Positions 21,338 to 33,182 are shown, counted from the first letter of the stretch. The stretch: DNA of 64,000 nt from Phorcus lineatus (GCA_921293015.1 OV121096.1:22641729-22705728); one strand, 5' to 3'. Notes: generated by a model not told the origin, from the sequence alone. A program made the numbers and translations.

Positions 21338-21491
21338 GGGGTTCTCAAAGCCAATGGGTGTCACCATCAGCATGAATACAATCAGCAATTAGAACAGTCA
21401 CTGTAAGTAGCTAAATCGATAGGTTACCATTATATTTGAATTAGCATTTGTTGAGATAAAGATATCACACCTTAGTTCTGATAGTTTAATT

Positions 21492-22376
21492 AGCCTCAAC
21501 ACCAGCATCAGAATGATATAAGGGTCTCTTGTTCTCTAGAACCAGCACCATCAGAATGATATAAGGGTCTCTTGTTCTACAGAACCAGCACCATCAGAAC
21601 GATATAAGGGTCTCTTGTTCTATAGAACCAGCACCATCAGAATGATATAAGGGTCTCTTGTTCTACAGAACCAGCACCATCAGAATGATATAAGGGTCTC
21701 TTGTTCTACAGAACCAGCACCATCAGAACGATATAAGGGTCTCTTGTTCTACAGAACCAGCACCATCAGAATGATATAAGGGTCTCTTGTTCTACAGAAC
21801 CAGCACCATCAGAATGATATAAGGGTCTCTTGTTCTATAGAACCAGCACCATCAGAACGATATAAGGGTCTCTTGTTCTATAGAACCAGCACCATCAAAA
21901 TGATATAAGGGTCTCTTGTTCTACAGAACCAGCACCATCAGAATGATATAAGGGTCTCTTGTTCTATAGAACCACCACCTTCAGAATGATATAAGGGTCT
22001 CTTGTTCTATAGAACCAGCACCATCAGAATGATATAAGGGTCTCTTGTTCTATAGAACCACCACCTTCAGAATGATATACGGGTCTCTTGTTGTATAGAA
22101 CCACCACCTTCAGAATGATATAAGGGTCTCTTGTTCTATAGAACCACCACCTTCAGAATGATATAAGGGTCTCTTGTTCTATAGAACCACCACCTTCAGA
22201 ATGATATAAGGGTCTCTTGTTCTATAGAACCAGCACCATCAGAATGATATACGGGTCTCTTGTTCTATAGAACCACCACCTTCAGAATGATATAAGGGTC
22301 TCTTGTTCTATAGAACCAGCACCATCAGAATGATATACGGGTCTCTTGTTCTATAGAACCACCACCTTCTCTCCCC
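21492..22376. repeat. 43 bp minisatellite, about 20 units with no length variation
   Basis: Unit starts (ACCAGCACC or ACCACCACC) fall at 21541, 21584, 21627 and every 43 bases to 22358: 19 consecutive units with no indel, plus a partial unit at the left. Each carries TGATATAAGGGTCTCTTG and GTTCTATAGAAC, a perfect 12 bp palindrome in many units (CAG instead of TAG in others). Two variants segregate: GCACCATCAG mostly left, CCACCTTCAG mostly right. It is not a CRISPR array, since there are no unique spacers. Confidence 0.95.
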
Positions 22377-22379
22377 ATA

Positions 22380-23210
22380 AATTAAACTGTTAGCAAAATG
22401 ACATTAATCAGTAAGCTATTATACATACCATTTAAAAACACTTTTGAAAAGAAGTAAATGGATGCCTCTAAATATGTTCTGTTGTCTTAAAATAACAATT
22501 GCTTCGAACTTGTAGAAACAACAGAGGCGAAAAACTTCTAAATGACTTAACAAACCAGAAACAACTGTCATGATAAACATGCTATTTTGGCTATAATTTT
22601 AAAATGTCTGTTTAAGCTTCTATCGTTTTTGTTGATTATGTCCTTGAAGATTCATAATCCATAAACAGAAATGGCAAACAAAGGGATTGTGCATAAAAAA
22701 CGGTAAAAGATAAAGGGTATTGAGTGATTTTGAATGCCTCTCTTTTTTAATAGGTGAGGTCAGATATATCCATTTTTGACAATTAATGACAATTTAATTA
22801 TTTTTACTTTAAAAAACACAAGTTACAAAATGTCCTACAGTGGTATATAAGAATTTATGCATTATAGGGAAACATCTGTTCTCAATCAAATAACAAAGAG
22901 ATGTTTTGGTTTCTGTAAGAAGTTCCCTTAAGAGAACATTCAATACTGGCAGGTAATGGTATGAATTTATAGGTCTATGTTTACATATTGGTATCAAACT
23001 TAAGATATGAAGAACCTTGAATTAAAAAAAACAAAACGTTTTTGAATGAAAAATATATAGTTTTATGGATTTTTTTTTAGTGTGATTGTTTGTCATTTTG
23101 TTGTAGATGCTAACAACATGATCCTGGCTCTCCAAGAAAACAAATGATACTGAAATTTGCAGACTTTAGACAATATACACTGAGTCCAATAAAACATGGA
23201 AACATGTCAT
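22380..23210. other. AT-rich stretch without recognisable features
   Basis: No exon-like borders, tandem repeats or inverted repeats were noticed. The short minus-strand frame at 22809-22997 has no recognisable features. Confidence 0.5.
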
Positions 23211-23214
23211 TGTA

Positions 23215-23855
23215 TTTTGAAGAAAACAAAGGGATTTAGTTATTTTTTGCAATATCGCCACAACAACAAGATGCCAAAGCTATCCCATTATACATGATAA
23301 ACATTTGCAAATGCAACACACTTTGACATTTCTTGATCTAACCTTGTGAAGCGAGTTTAAATCCCTTCACAATATTGGACATTTATTTGTACAAATGTTG
23401 ATTCATTGTTGTGTATAGAACCCAAATCAGTTGACTAAAAACTTTAGAAAAAAGGATGTTAAGTACAATTGGTCAATATAACCTTTTTTAAAGTCATCTG
23501 TTAGATGAATTAATATACAGGCGAGAAAAAGAATTGTAATAAAGAAAGAGACATTCTTTGACATATATTTCATCCAATCTTGTAAAAAAAAGTTTGGAAG
23601 ACACTTATGAAAAGTGGACATTTCTACAAATGTCATGTGTTGACACAAACTACTTCTTCAAAGCTGGTGGGCTTAGGTCAGTCGTAAAAGATCTAAATAG
23701 GACTCTGTCGCTCCTAGACAGGTTTATTTCTACACTGTGATCTGCAGCTCTCTCTAAATGCAAATACGCATCTCCAGCATTTCCTTTATCTATGGTTCTC
23801 TTATCTCACAAGGCTGGTTACTGATAAACCACCCATGAATGTCTGACAACTCATC
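23215..23855 (-). repeat. Homologous block B (inverted partner of 18.26-18.99 kb)
   Basis: The reverse complement matches block A from AGTTGTCAGACATTCATGGG (23855 side) through GCGTATTTGCATTTAGAGAG to TTGTTGTTGTGGC.ATATTGC (23215 side). The octamer ATTTGCAT is kept in both. A 73-codon minus-strand frame at 23427-23648 partly corresponds to the frame in block A (shared MTFV..ST and MSKNV), but the rest diverges, so coding is not supported. Confidence 0.7.
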
Positions 23856-23859
23856 ATTG

Positions 23860-24218
23860 GCAACCACAAATTTGACATGTCAATATACCCACTATCAGAG
23901 TCAGAGTCATCTTTTTCACCACAATCATAATCATCAATTCACTACTATTTCATCACAATCTGTATACCGTCATCATAAGGACAACTTCATCAAAATTATT
24001 TTCTTCACAACCATCAAAATCATAATCGTCATCATAATTGCCAATTTTTACCTTATCATAATCATAAACACCACAACAATCACAATCATGAACACCATCA
24101 AAATCATTACCATCACTACCGCAAACGTAATCTTTGCTAATACTACCACAGTCACATCACTATCATATTAACTCTCAAAACACCACCACAGTTAACACAC
24201 AATCATCACAATCAACAT

Positions 24219-24253
<35 letters not shown>

Positions 24254-24265
24254 CCACCATTATCA
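23860..24265. repeat. CAT/ATAATC-rich simple sequence
   Basis: Imperfect ATCATAATC, ACCATCA and CACAATCA words pass into a perfect (ATC)n run at about 24213-24260. Frames across it are artefacts. To its right (24270-24560) lies a slightly GC-richer unique block, with GACACGGAGGACCAATAAC and TCAGGAATGACAGGCTGTG, for which I see no gene. Confidence 0.7.
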
Positions 24266-24559
24266 ACATCATGGCCAACACCAGCACCAGTTTTTGTCGG
24301 GCTACTCAGAGTACAGACTGTTTTGTAGCATCCCATTTCGTGGTAACATCCTTTTCTTCGGTGTGCGTGTCTGCCCTCCTAATCCAGGCTTGCTAATTTG
24401 TAATCTTGTATCTGCGTCCTTTGACACGGAGGACCAATAACAGGCATGTCAAGTTTCATTTACGTCAATAAGTCACAGCATTGTGTCCCGTAGAGATTTG
24501 TCAGGAATGACAGGCTGTGAAGTGATCACCAGATATTGACAACCTACATAACCCCTTGA

Positions 24560-25760
24560 TAATTCCGACACAAACAATCCTCAATTCATGCTGTGAAAAT
24601 ACTTCAACCTTGTGAATTATAATTGTTATTAATAAACTGAAATAATAATATGACCCTTTTTGGGTTTTTTTACTTCAGGGAGGGCTTGTGAGACGTTATA
24701 AACATGTATCAGGAAATTAAATTGAAATCCGACGTAATTTAATCTACAAAATATATAAACTCATTATCTTAATTGTTTGAGCTGACAATTGATCTGTTTA
24801 TATTTGAACATATTTACTACACAACAACATATTAACTATAGAATCAACAAAAACTAATTTTAAAGGCAAAAGATGTACATAACAAATAAAAACATCCTGA
24901 AATTAAGATAAATTACGTGATTTTCTTTAATCTTTAAAGTGGTGTGATGAATATCATCTTGATTTGTGAAAATTATTTCATGCGTACAATTCTGTTAAAC
25001 TTTCAGGACAATGGAGGGAAGCCTGTCTAATTGAAAATGCATGAAGAATCATGGTTATGTCTTCAATCATTCAGGTGAGATGCATGTCAATCAATTTAAA
25101 TGCCAATCCTTGACTGATTCTAACAATTAACACACCTGGAGTAGATAGGACAGGTACATACTTATAATGACAAATTAAGAATGAATGAACTTGGCATATA
25201 TCAAGCATTACTGAAACTTTTAAAACATTCATTCCTTCAATCAATTCACCTGGCGATCTTTGGCTGTGTTAACAATTTACACATCAGCAGTAAATTGCAA
25301 AGGTAAATTCATTGGAGTACCTTGCATGTTAAAAAATTCATGTTTTGAAAATGAAACTCAGTGATTTTAATATTACCTTATTTGGCTTTCATAAATGCCA
25401 ATTCAATGATATTCATTCGAAACATCAGAAGATTCATTCCAAAATGCCAAATTTATCAAAATTATTAGTTTTCAATGAGAATCTGACAACATTCACCCTT
25501 GTGTAGATGCTAAGCAATGCTAGACATACAATTTCTAAAATACAGGTAGTTAGTATATTCCTGGCTTTTATTACTGTTTACTATAGTCTAACAAATACAA
25601 TGAAGATGCATTTAAGCAACATTAAGGGTGTATACAGTTTAATCAGCCAGTCTAATTGTTACCATTTGAAAGAATATATTAACCTATCTCAGTGACAATT
25701 TGAAGAATTTTAGTAGAAATGTTTTGAGGGAGAGTCATGAAAAAAAATACACTTAAATAG
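24560..25760. other. AT-rich stretch without recognisable features
   Basis: The words AATGAAACTCAGTGATTTTAA, CATTCATTCCTTCAATCAAT and similar CATTC-rich phrases recur loosely at 25200-25500 but no clear unit can be set. No exon candidates. Confidence 0.45.
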
Positions 25761-25763
25761 GGA

Positions 25764-25858
25764 GGCAGAGACAAAGTAGCCAAGCCCCTGACGGGATTCG
25801 AACCACGGACCTCTTGTTCCGAGGCTAAACGCGCTAACCATTGCGCTATCCCGCTCCT
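25764..25858 (-). mobile_element. Head-only SINE fragment
   Basis: Only the tRNA-derived head and about 20 bases of body are present (AGACAAAGTAGCCAAGCCCC to CATTGCGCTATCCCGCTCC). The B box GGATTCGAACC (reverse) is intact. The body and tail are missing, the reverse of the normal truncation pattern. It may still carry a usable internal RNA polymerase III promoter. Confidence 0.85.
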
Positions 25859-26195
25859 TAAGTGAAAAAGATGTGAGGGGTGAATGAGAATGAAACTTAG
25901 CAGAAAAAATTAGGAACTATGAGACTTAATTTGAAGTCATCAACTTGACAACAGACATGAACTCTAACTGATCCTCATTTGATGTATCAAGTTTTAAAAT
26001 ATTTACCAATATGAGTATCCTGGTGCAAATAGTTCCTGTGGGTTGGAAGTTTCTGTGGGCAGTTTTTTGTTTGAAGTTTGAATTTGTTACAAAAGCATTT
26101 CATATATTTATCATGGCATTATTTAGATATAATAAACATCAATTTAATATGAAAAATAATTAGTATTCATCTTATATGATGAAAGATAGAACACA

Positions 26196-26400
26196 TGAAG
26201 TGGTGTAGTGGTGTAGTGGTATAGTGGTGTAGTGGATAACATAATGGTTTGCAATGCCACAGGTTCAAATCCCATAGGGGGCACCAAACCTTTGTGATTA
26301 TAATCTGGGCCTTGTACTGTTGCTTATCTGTCAAGACATGGGTACAAATGGGTACCTGAACACTGGAAAGTACGGACTTCTATGGTCGCACAAAGAGCTT
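26196..26400 (+). mobile_element. Second tRNA-derived SINE family, degenerate copy
   Basis: A repeated A-box region (TAGTGGTGTAGTGGATAAC, with the TAGTGGT word duplicated several times) is followed 40 bases on by the B box GGTTCAAATCC at 26262-26272. Then come GGGGGCACCA and a body with ACAAATGGGTACCTG (26346-26360), a phrase I recall from invertebrate SINE bodies. No tail or duplication is clear. Confidence 0.55.
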
Positions 26401-26934
26401 AATAGACTGCATCAAAGAACTTTTCTATCAGGGCTATAATACAACCTCTATGCTTTGAACATGATATGTCATGGATATTTGCGCAGTAGAAGAAAGCTAC
26501 TATCATAAAAGTTGAAGTATATAAGAGAAGTGCTATTACCATAAGTGCTATTGCAAATATATCAATGATCAGAATCCCTGAGCAACTGTTCAGAATTTAT
26601 TGCAGGGTTATGTCTTCACCTTAGATATGAAAAGTCAAAAGTACAGCACTTAGTGAAATTAGTATGTCTAACCATTAATAGTTATAATCGATAGAGTTCT
26701 GCGACGAGATGTCGAGGGAAGATTTGATATGGACTGGTCAGTCATTCTGATTCATGTTCCGGTCTGTTTAAAATGGACTCTTAGAACTTGTTCTATCAGT
26801 GGTTTTCCTCACCACAATGGTCTGGAAGCAGCCCCATTCTTTGCATGTTCTGATAATCGTTTAGTGCAGACAAAAAGTAGTCATTAGAAGTAGAAGCAAT
26901 CAGATCATGGCGTTTAAAAGAAGTATCTGAGATA

Positions 26935-27060
26935 ACGATTGAGTCAACACCGCGCATCATTGTGTAGTTTTTCGATCATAAAATCGCAACTTTAACCTGT
27001 TTCTTGTCACTGCCCCGTGTAGGGAACTAATAGGCATTATTATGCTGATTTTCAGAAACA
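26935..27060 (+). repeat. Dispersed repeat R4, copy 1
   Basis: TTTTCGATCATAAAATCGC, TTTCTTGTCACTGC and AACTAATAGGCATTATTATG match 36005-36110 (TTTTTGATCATAATTGCGAC, TATTGTCACTG, CCAATTAGCTTTAAAATG). Probably a miniature transposon fragment. Ends not defined. Confidence 0.45.
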
Positions 27061-27846
27061 AGCACTACTTCTTGATAAAATAACATCATTAATGAATTTG
27101 AAATAGTTAACTCTAACTACAAACTCCTTTAATCAAAATAGCTTCACATAAGCTTGTTACATATCCACTATTCATTTACTAATAGTTCTCATGCAGGTAA
27201 AAACTTCATTGTCTATAGATAAAAGCAAGTTTATACAAAATCAAAGACTTCTTATTCTGGAATGTTTGAGAATAGATTTAATGAAGACTTTTGTGTTGCA
27301 CAAATTTCAGTTTAAAATTTTCTACATACAAATGATCAAAGTATCAAGTCCTTGCTTTTCAAAAGCAGTATGTATATATCACTGCTACCTTTGTATTTTG
27401 AATTGAATTAGTCTTGTAGAATTCCTATCATTAAGGAGAAATATCCTTTGAAGAGAATGGTTGCTTCTGACAAATAACAATTCCAGTGCTTAAATAGTTC
27501 TGAATGTTGACGTAAAAGTGCCTGATTGCCTGACGCCGCCTGATTCAAAGAAAGCCCAAACTAGTTAGAGAAAGGAAACAATCAGTTGGAATCTTTGGAA
27601 CACAGATTAATTGTACCAATAAACAGAATTAAGGCATTAAATGTCCCAGATTCACGCATGGTAAAAAGGGACTTCTGGTATAATTCTATTTGTGAATTGA
27701 ATTTAAAAATCTACCAATTCTAGGCATAACTATTTATAAAGCACCTACAGTCATGGTAGAATGCAATGCATGACATTATTATGAAACAATTCAATTGAAA
27801 ATTTTATCTCTTACCAATAAGTGGTTTCTAAACTTGAATCGTATCA

Positions 27847-28062
27847 TGAGGTGAATTGGGGTTTAACGCCGCTTTCAAGAGTATTTCACTTATATCGTGT
27901 CTGATATTATTATTGCAGGGAGCAAGCCCGCAACACCATTGTGGCAATGCACTGCGGTGAAACGTGCGAGCATCGGCTGGAACTAGCGAACCATGGGTGG
28001 TACTGCGTTGAAATTCAGTCTAGCATTGCACCCAAACTTTACTTCGTATAGAACAGTTCTCT
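27847..28062 (-). mobile_element. SINE copy lacking its tRNA head
   Basis: Reverse copy with the tail (GAGGTGAATTGGGGTTTAAC) and most of the body. It ends at AGAACAGTTCTCTCCAG before the head. The sequence is close to the full copies, so it is a fairly recent insertion with ordinary 5' truncation. No duplication was confirmed. Confidence 0.85.
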
Positions 28063-28236
28063 CCAGTAAAAGGCACTGCTCACTGGTCGTGAACTATTAC
28101 CCTGAATGAAGTATCGTTTTGATCTAGTAATGTCTCTATTCATTACCATATGTTCTGGTCAAACAATAAATTACTGGTGAATTTAATTGCTTGACAGTTG
28201 ATGATCATCAAGGGAAGAGGTCAAAAGAGAAACATG

Positions 28237-28406
28237 ACAAAAGGGCCATAATTGGAAAAGTCAATGGGCCGCAAGAAAGTGGAGAGGCCCTTTTGACTTT
28301 TTGTTGCATCCTTTTTTACCTTGGTTGAGCCCTTTTGACTATGGGTTTGCATCCCATTCAACTTTCTTGCGGCCAATTTGACTTTTCCGTTTTGCTGCCC
28401 TTTTGT
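28237..28406. mobile_element. 170 bp miniature inverted-repeat element
   Basis: The left arm ACAAAAGGGCCATAATTGG, AAAAGTCAATGGGCCGCAAG and GAAAGT pairs with the right arm (reverse: ACAAAAGGGCAGCAAAACGG, AAAAGTCAAATTGGCCGCAAG, AAAGT). Arms are about 45-50 bases with a few mismatches. The minus-strand frame through it (28221-28433) is lysine-rich by base composition only. Confidence 0.65.
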
Positions 28407-28693
28407 GATGCGGCTCTTTTTAATGGGGACCAATCATTTATGTATGCCTTAATTCATATAATGACTCAGATATGATGAAGGGTTAAGGGCATCTTAATAT
28501 ATAATTAATAAGTAAGTTAGGTCAACCTGATATTTAACTTCCCTCTGTAAATGAAGAGGTCAGAGATCTTCAAACTGATGCTCAGATTTGGTCATCACCT
28601 ATTCACTGAAAATGAAAGAACTTCTTAAAAAGAAACTTTGTTTTCAGCAAAATCAGCATTTTACTTTATGATATGAAAGAGATTACACTGGAT

Positions 28694-28810
28694 TTCTCAC
28701 CAGTAAGTCAGCGTGGTAGAGCAGTTAACATTCTTGTCTAGGATTGAGACGAGACAGAGGGCGATATGATGTATGGACTGGTCAGTGGGTTGAAAACGAT
28801 CTGTCTATGA
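28694..28810 (+). repeat. Possible old tRNA-like SINE, copy shared with 26.69 kb
   Basis: GCGTGGTAGAGCAGTTAACA resembles a tRNA D-arm. The following GACGAGACAGAGGGCGATA, TATGGACTGGTCAGT and GATCTGTC phrases also occur at 26700-26770 (GACGAGATGTCGAGGGAAGA, TATGGACTGGTCAGTC, GGTCTGTT). Divergence is high. Confidence 0.4.
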
Positions 28811-28910
28811 TCTCAATGTAAGAATAGTAAAGTGTTCTCAGGGCAGCCCATTAGCTGTGTAGTTTTCTAGCTTCTTCAAGGGGCATTTTAGAAGTTGGAA
28901 TGATGATATT

Positions 28911-29038
28911 GAAGACCAACTTCTTTATTCATGACACGCTATGGTTTGACATAGATTCCTGTGTTGTTCATAAGCGGTAGTTAGAGGCTGAACAAACAGG
29001 AACACTGCATATCATGAATAAAGAAGTTGTTGTCCTTC
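28911..29038. mobile_element. Small foldback element
   Basis: The left end GAAGACCAACTTCTTTATTC (28911-28930) pairs with the right end GAATAAAGAAGTTGTTGTCC TTC (29016-29038). Inner segments TTCCTGTGTTGTTC / GAACAAACAGGAACAC pair too. The CAACTTCTTTATT word is shared with the 7.5 and 39.3 kb elements, so they may be relatives. Confidence 0.6.
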
Positions 29039-29334
29039 TATTTGTCTTCATCTTTGTAAGATTTGTAACTTGGAGGGTGCGTCATGTCACATGTCACATT
29101 TCACGACTGAGGTCAACTTTTATCCTGCGATTTGGTCTCAGTTGTCCATTTTATAAAAACTCTCTTTGAAAACTTTTGTTATTGATCTATGAATACAGTC
29201 AGTGGCCATGAATCTGTTGACATATAGTGTTGTTCATGAGCTAGCACAAAGCCATACATTTGGCAATAAGGTCTAAGCCATTTGGTTATAATAACATTGA
29301 GTTAATTTTTATCCCGAAGAGAATGATATCTTGC

Positions 29335-30985
29335 TCACTGTTTTGCCCAGGTGATCACAAGAGACAGACTTAAGACAAATAGGGGATGTTTAGTCCGGGT
29401 GATCTCTTCCCGCAGATTATAACACAGAATGTTTTCTCCAAGGTGAATGACAGAGACAAAGACAAATGATGTTTCGCCCAAGGTGATCACTAGAGACAGA
29501 GTCAGACACATAAGAGATGTTTTATCCAAGGTTATCACAAAAGATGGACTAAGAAAAAGGGAACTGATCAAGGTGATCACTAGAGACAGAGTAAGACACA
29601 AAGGGGATGTTTTATCCAAGGTGATCACAAGAGACAGACTAAGAAAAAGAGAACTGATGTTTTGATCAAGGTGATCATTGGAGATAGTCTTCTGGGTTAA
29701 CACTACCAAAGTCGACACAAATCATCCACTAAGACAAAGAGGGAATGTTTTGTCCAAGGTGATCACAATAGGGACAGAATAAGACACAGAGGGAATTTTT
29801 TTGTCCAAGGTGATCACCAGAGACAGAGTAAGACACAAAGGGAATGTTTTGTCCCAGGGTGATCACTAGGGACAATGTACCCCGCAGAGGGAATGTTTTG
29901 TCCCAGCGTGATCACTAGGGACAATGTACCCCGAAGAGGGAATGTTTTGTCCCAGGGTGATCACTAGGGACAATGTACCCCGAAGAGGGAATGTTTTGTC
30001 CCAGGGTGATCACTAGGGACAATGTACCCAGAAAAGGTAATGTTTTGTCCAAGGTGATCACTAGGGGCAGAGTAAGACACAGAGGGGAGTTTTGACCAAG
30101 GGTGATCAATCATAGAGATACAGTAAGCCACAGAGGGGATGTTTTATCTAAGGTGATCATTGGTGACTGACAGGAAAAAGAGGGGATGTTTCGTCCAAGG
30201 TGATCACTTGAGAAAGAAAAGACACAGAGGGAATGTTTTGTCCAAGGTGATCACAAGAGAGTGACAATGACACAGACAGGAGATTTGACCAAGGTGATCA
30301 ATTATTGAGACAGACTATTAGATACAAAGGGAATGTTTGTCCAAGGTGATCACTTGAGACAGAGGAAATGTTTCGTCCAAGATGATCATTGAGGACTGAC
30401 TAAGACACAGAGGGGAGTTTTGCTGAAGGTGATCACTAGAGACAGACTAATGAAGACACAGAGGAAATGTTTTGTCCAAGGTGATCACTAGAGACTGACT
30501 AAGACGCAGAGGGGAGTTTTGTTGAAGGTGATCACTAGAGACAGACTAATGAAGACACAAATGGAATGTTTGTCCAAGGTGATCACTAGAGACAGACTGA
30601 GACAAAGGAAATGTTTTGTCCAAGGTGATCATTGAGGACCGACTAGGACACAGAGGGGGGTTTTGTTCAAGGTGATCACTAGAGACAGATTAGGACACAG
30701 AGGGGAGTTTTGTCCAAGGTGCTCACTAGAGACTGACTAAGACAGAGGGGGTACGTTTTGTCCAAGGTGATCCCTAGAGACAGACTGAGACAGAGGAAAT
30801 GTTTTGTCCAAGGTGATCATTGAGGACAGACTAGGACACAGAGGGGGGTTTTGTTCAAGGTGATCACTAGAGACCGACTTGGACACAGACGGGGGTTTTG
30901 TACAAGGTGATCACTAGAGACAGACTAATGAAGACACAGAGGGGATGTTTTCATCCAAGGTTATCATTGGTGATGGCCATAGAGT
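29335..30985. repeat. ~48 bp minisatellite built on GGTGATCAC
   Basis: About 30 units of the type AAGGTGATCACTAGAGACAG, ACTAAGACACAGAGGGGA and TGTTTTGTCC, with small indels (TAATGAAGACAC variants at 52 bases). Each has the palindrome GTGATCAC. A sub-block at 29850-30030 uses a different unit (GGGACAATGTACCCCG.AGAG). Frames on both strands (for example 29335-29718 minus, 29915-30109 minus) are repeat artefacts. Confidence 0.92.
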
Positions 30986-31796
30986 GCCTGTGAGGGAGCA
31001 CCTGAATCTATCAGACACCTTCGGGACAGACATTGATTGCTTGATGTATCAATCAAATAGAGCTCCAGAGACTCAGTACAATCTGCTACACTGCCTGTAA
31101 TTGGGATCATTGTACAAGGCCGATGGCATTGACAACCACAACATGTATATTTAACTCACATTAATTGATTGCTTAGCTGTGATTCAATCAATAGAGATGT
31201 TCTGTACTTTATAACCCCAAGTCAATCTACCATCTAAATGCTAAACGACAATCAGGACATTGTGACATTTCTACAAGATATTATTATCATCTTGATCCTC
31301 CCCACTCCTGACTTCCTGTCCAAGCAAACTATGATAGAATAGCACTAAGCTCCCATAGCGATAACATTCTATAGCACATCAAGAACTAAATCCTAATGGA
31401 AAACATTGTTATAGGATAGATTTTTCGTATAAAATCCAAATATTGAATCACAACGCAATACTAAAGATTCTGACTTCTCAACATGAGATTAGTTGTATCC
31501 AACAGTGTGAGAGAGATAACATGTGTCGAAATTAACGATATTTGTCCAATTTTGATAATCCCAAATGACATAAGAATACACAATACTGCTATTGTGGCGT
31601 CCTTCAGCATCAAAACTCTAGTCATAATGCAAATGTCAGTGTCACAGTTTCTGATTAAATACAAATATGTTCACAACACATTGTAAACACGAAATTAGCT
31701 GTATGAGAAATGTACATAGACAGACTGCAGATGCTCTGATTGATGAGAGTATGACTGTGGTTTGAATGCACCTAATTCTATATCAATAATAGTTGT

Positions 31797-32379
31797 TAGT
31801 GGTGTAACGATTCATCGATAGTATCTATGTTTGCATCGTCTACTATGCGATACGAGTGCATCAATACAAAACATGTTTAGACAATATATCAGGATATTTA
31901 TATCGTGAGGGTCCACAATACATCGATGTATCGCCATAAGAGACAATATATATCCCGATACTCTTAACATAATTTGTTTCAAACATATAACTATGAAAGC
32001 TAAAAAGGTTTTTTTTTCTATTTCAGAGATAACAGTGATTAGAACAGAAACAGAAAGAGATATAAGATATTTCTGATATTTTATATGTAATTTCACAGTC
32101 ACTCTAATTTTGTGATTTCCCTTCATGTAATATCTTTGACAATTTAGTATTTAAGGATTAACATTACTGTTCTATGTCTTATCTATAGTTTTTCATAAAC
32201 TGTAGAGAATCGGGATACGTATTGTATCGCAACCACTGTATCGTGATGATAATCGTCTCGCAGGTTCCTTGGCAATAAATCCATGACATATTGTCTCGCC
32301 TAATAAAACTAGAATCGGGATATATCGTCTCGCCACTAAGGCCATGATACACAGGTCTAGTTGTTAGTGGTGTAACAAT
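31797..32379 (+). mobile_element. hAT-like element, longer copy
   Basis: The left end TAGTGGTGTAACGATTCATC matches 19989. The body is rich in ATCGATGTATC, ATCGGGATA and CGTCTCGC words to about 32345. A direct repeat TAGTTGTTAGTGGTGTAAC occurs at 31790-31808 and 32358-32376. Either a second related element starts at the right edge, or the copies recombined. No transposase frame: the 104-codon minus frame here has no recognisable domain. Confidence 0.6.
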
Positions 32380-33117
32380 AGATGAAACTTCGACTATCGC
32401 AATTGTTGCTGTGCTGATAGTTTTCTAAAATTACTTTTGATAGTTTAAAGTAAGATAGTAAGATGTTTAAATGAAGACAAAAGTGAAAATCGCTAACAAG
32501 TAACAACTGCAGCTTTTAGATTTGAAAAAATGCTGGGACAGATTCCTGACAATTTGATATTTCAACCGGAAACGGAGCAGTAGGGCCACTTTAGGATCAT
32601 AAAGGCACTAAAGCATTTTATTCTTGAATTGCGTTATTTTGCAATATAGTCTCTTGAGTCACTCTGAATAGTTGTGCTCTTTTTAAGCCTAGATATCCTT
32701 TTAGTTAGGTACCATATTTGATGTAATAAAACCCCTCTCCCTATAGGCGATGTCTAACAATGTTTTCAGCTGATGAAAATCTTAAAACCCCTGTCAAATA
32801 ACTCATCCTGCGTGACAAACGGAGGCAGTTTTTCTGAAAACCTATTGATTTTGAACTTTCTTCTATTATAGTTATCCAGCTCAATTAGAAATATACATCT
32901 TGCATGTACATGACTATCTTTTTTTATACTAGATGGTGACAAGCAACAACTCCAAGTACCCATCAAGTTTGAACATATTTATAGGTGGCAGAATTGTTCT
33001 ATAATGGATCCAGAGTATCAAGATATTACACTCATTCCATTTTAGTCTATGCACATTTCCTCATCAGAAGCATACAAATTGAATCAATTGCAGTGCTGGA
33101 AGTGGATCTACAGGGCC

Positions 33118-33182
33118 AAAGCAGATCAGGGTATTGGAAGGAGCTTTGTGGATCCAAATACACTGATAGAGAAGGATGCCTC
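33118..33182 (+). repeat. Repeat family R2, short fragment
   Basis: GCAGATCAGGGTATTGGAAG, GGAGCTTTGTGGATCCAAAT and AAGGATGC follow the order of GAGATCAGGGTAATTGAAAT, GAGCTCAGCGGATTCAAATA and GCAGGATGC at 45052-45113, and of the copy at 61877-61940. Confidence 0.5.

Noticed and set aside
21492..22376. Regular repeat array resembling CRISPR
   Set aside because: Units are directly tandem with no unique spacers, and the context is a eukaryotic genome. It is a minisatellite.
23839..24171. 110-codon plus-strand frame
   Set aside because: Encoded by CAT/ATAATC simple sequence (Ile/Thr/His-rich); no domain.
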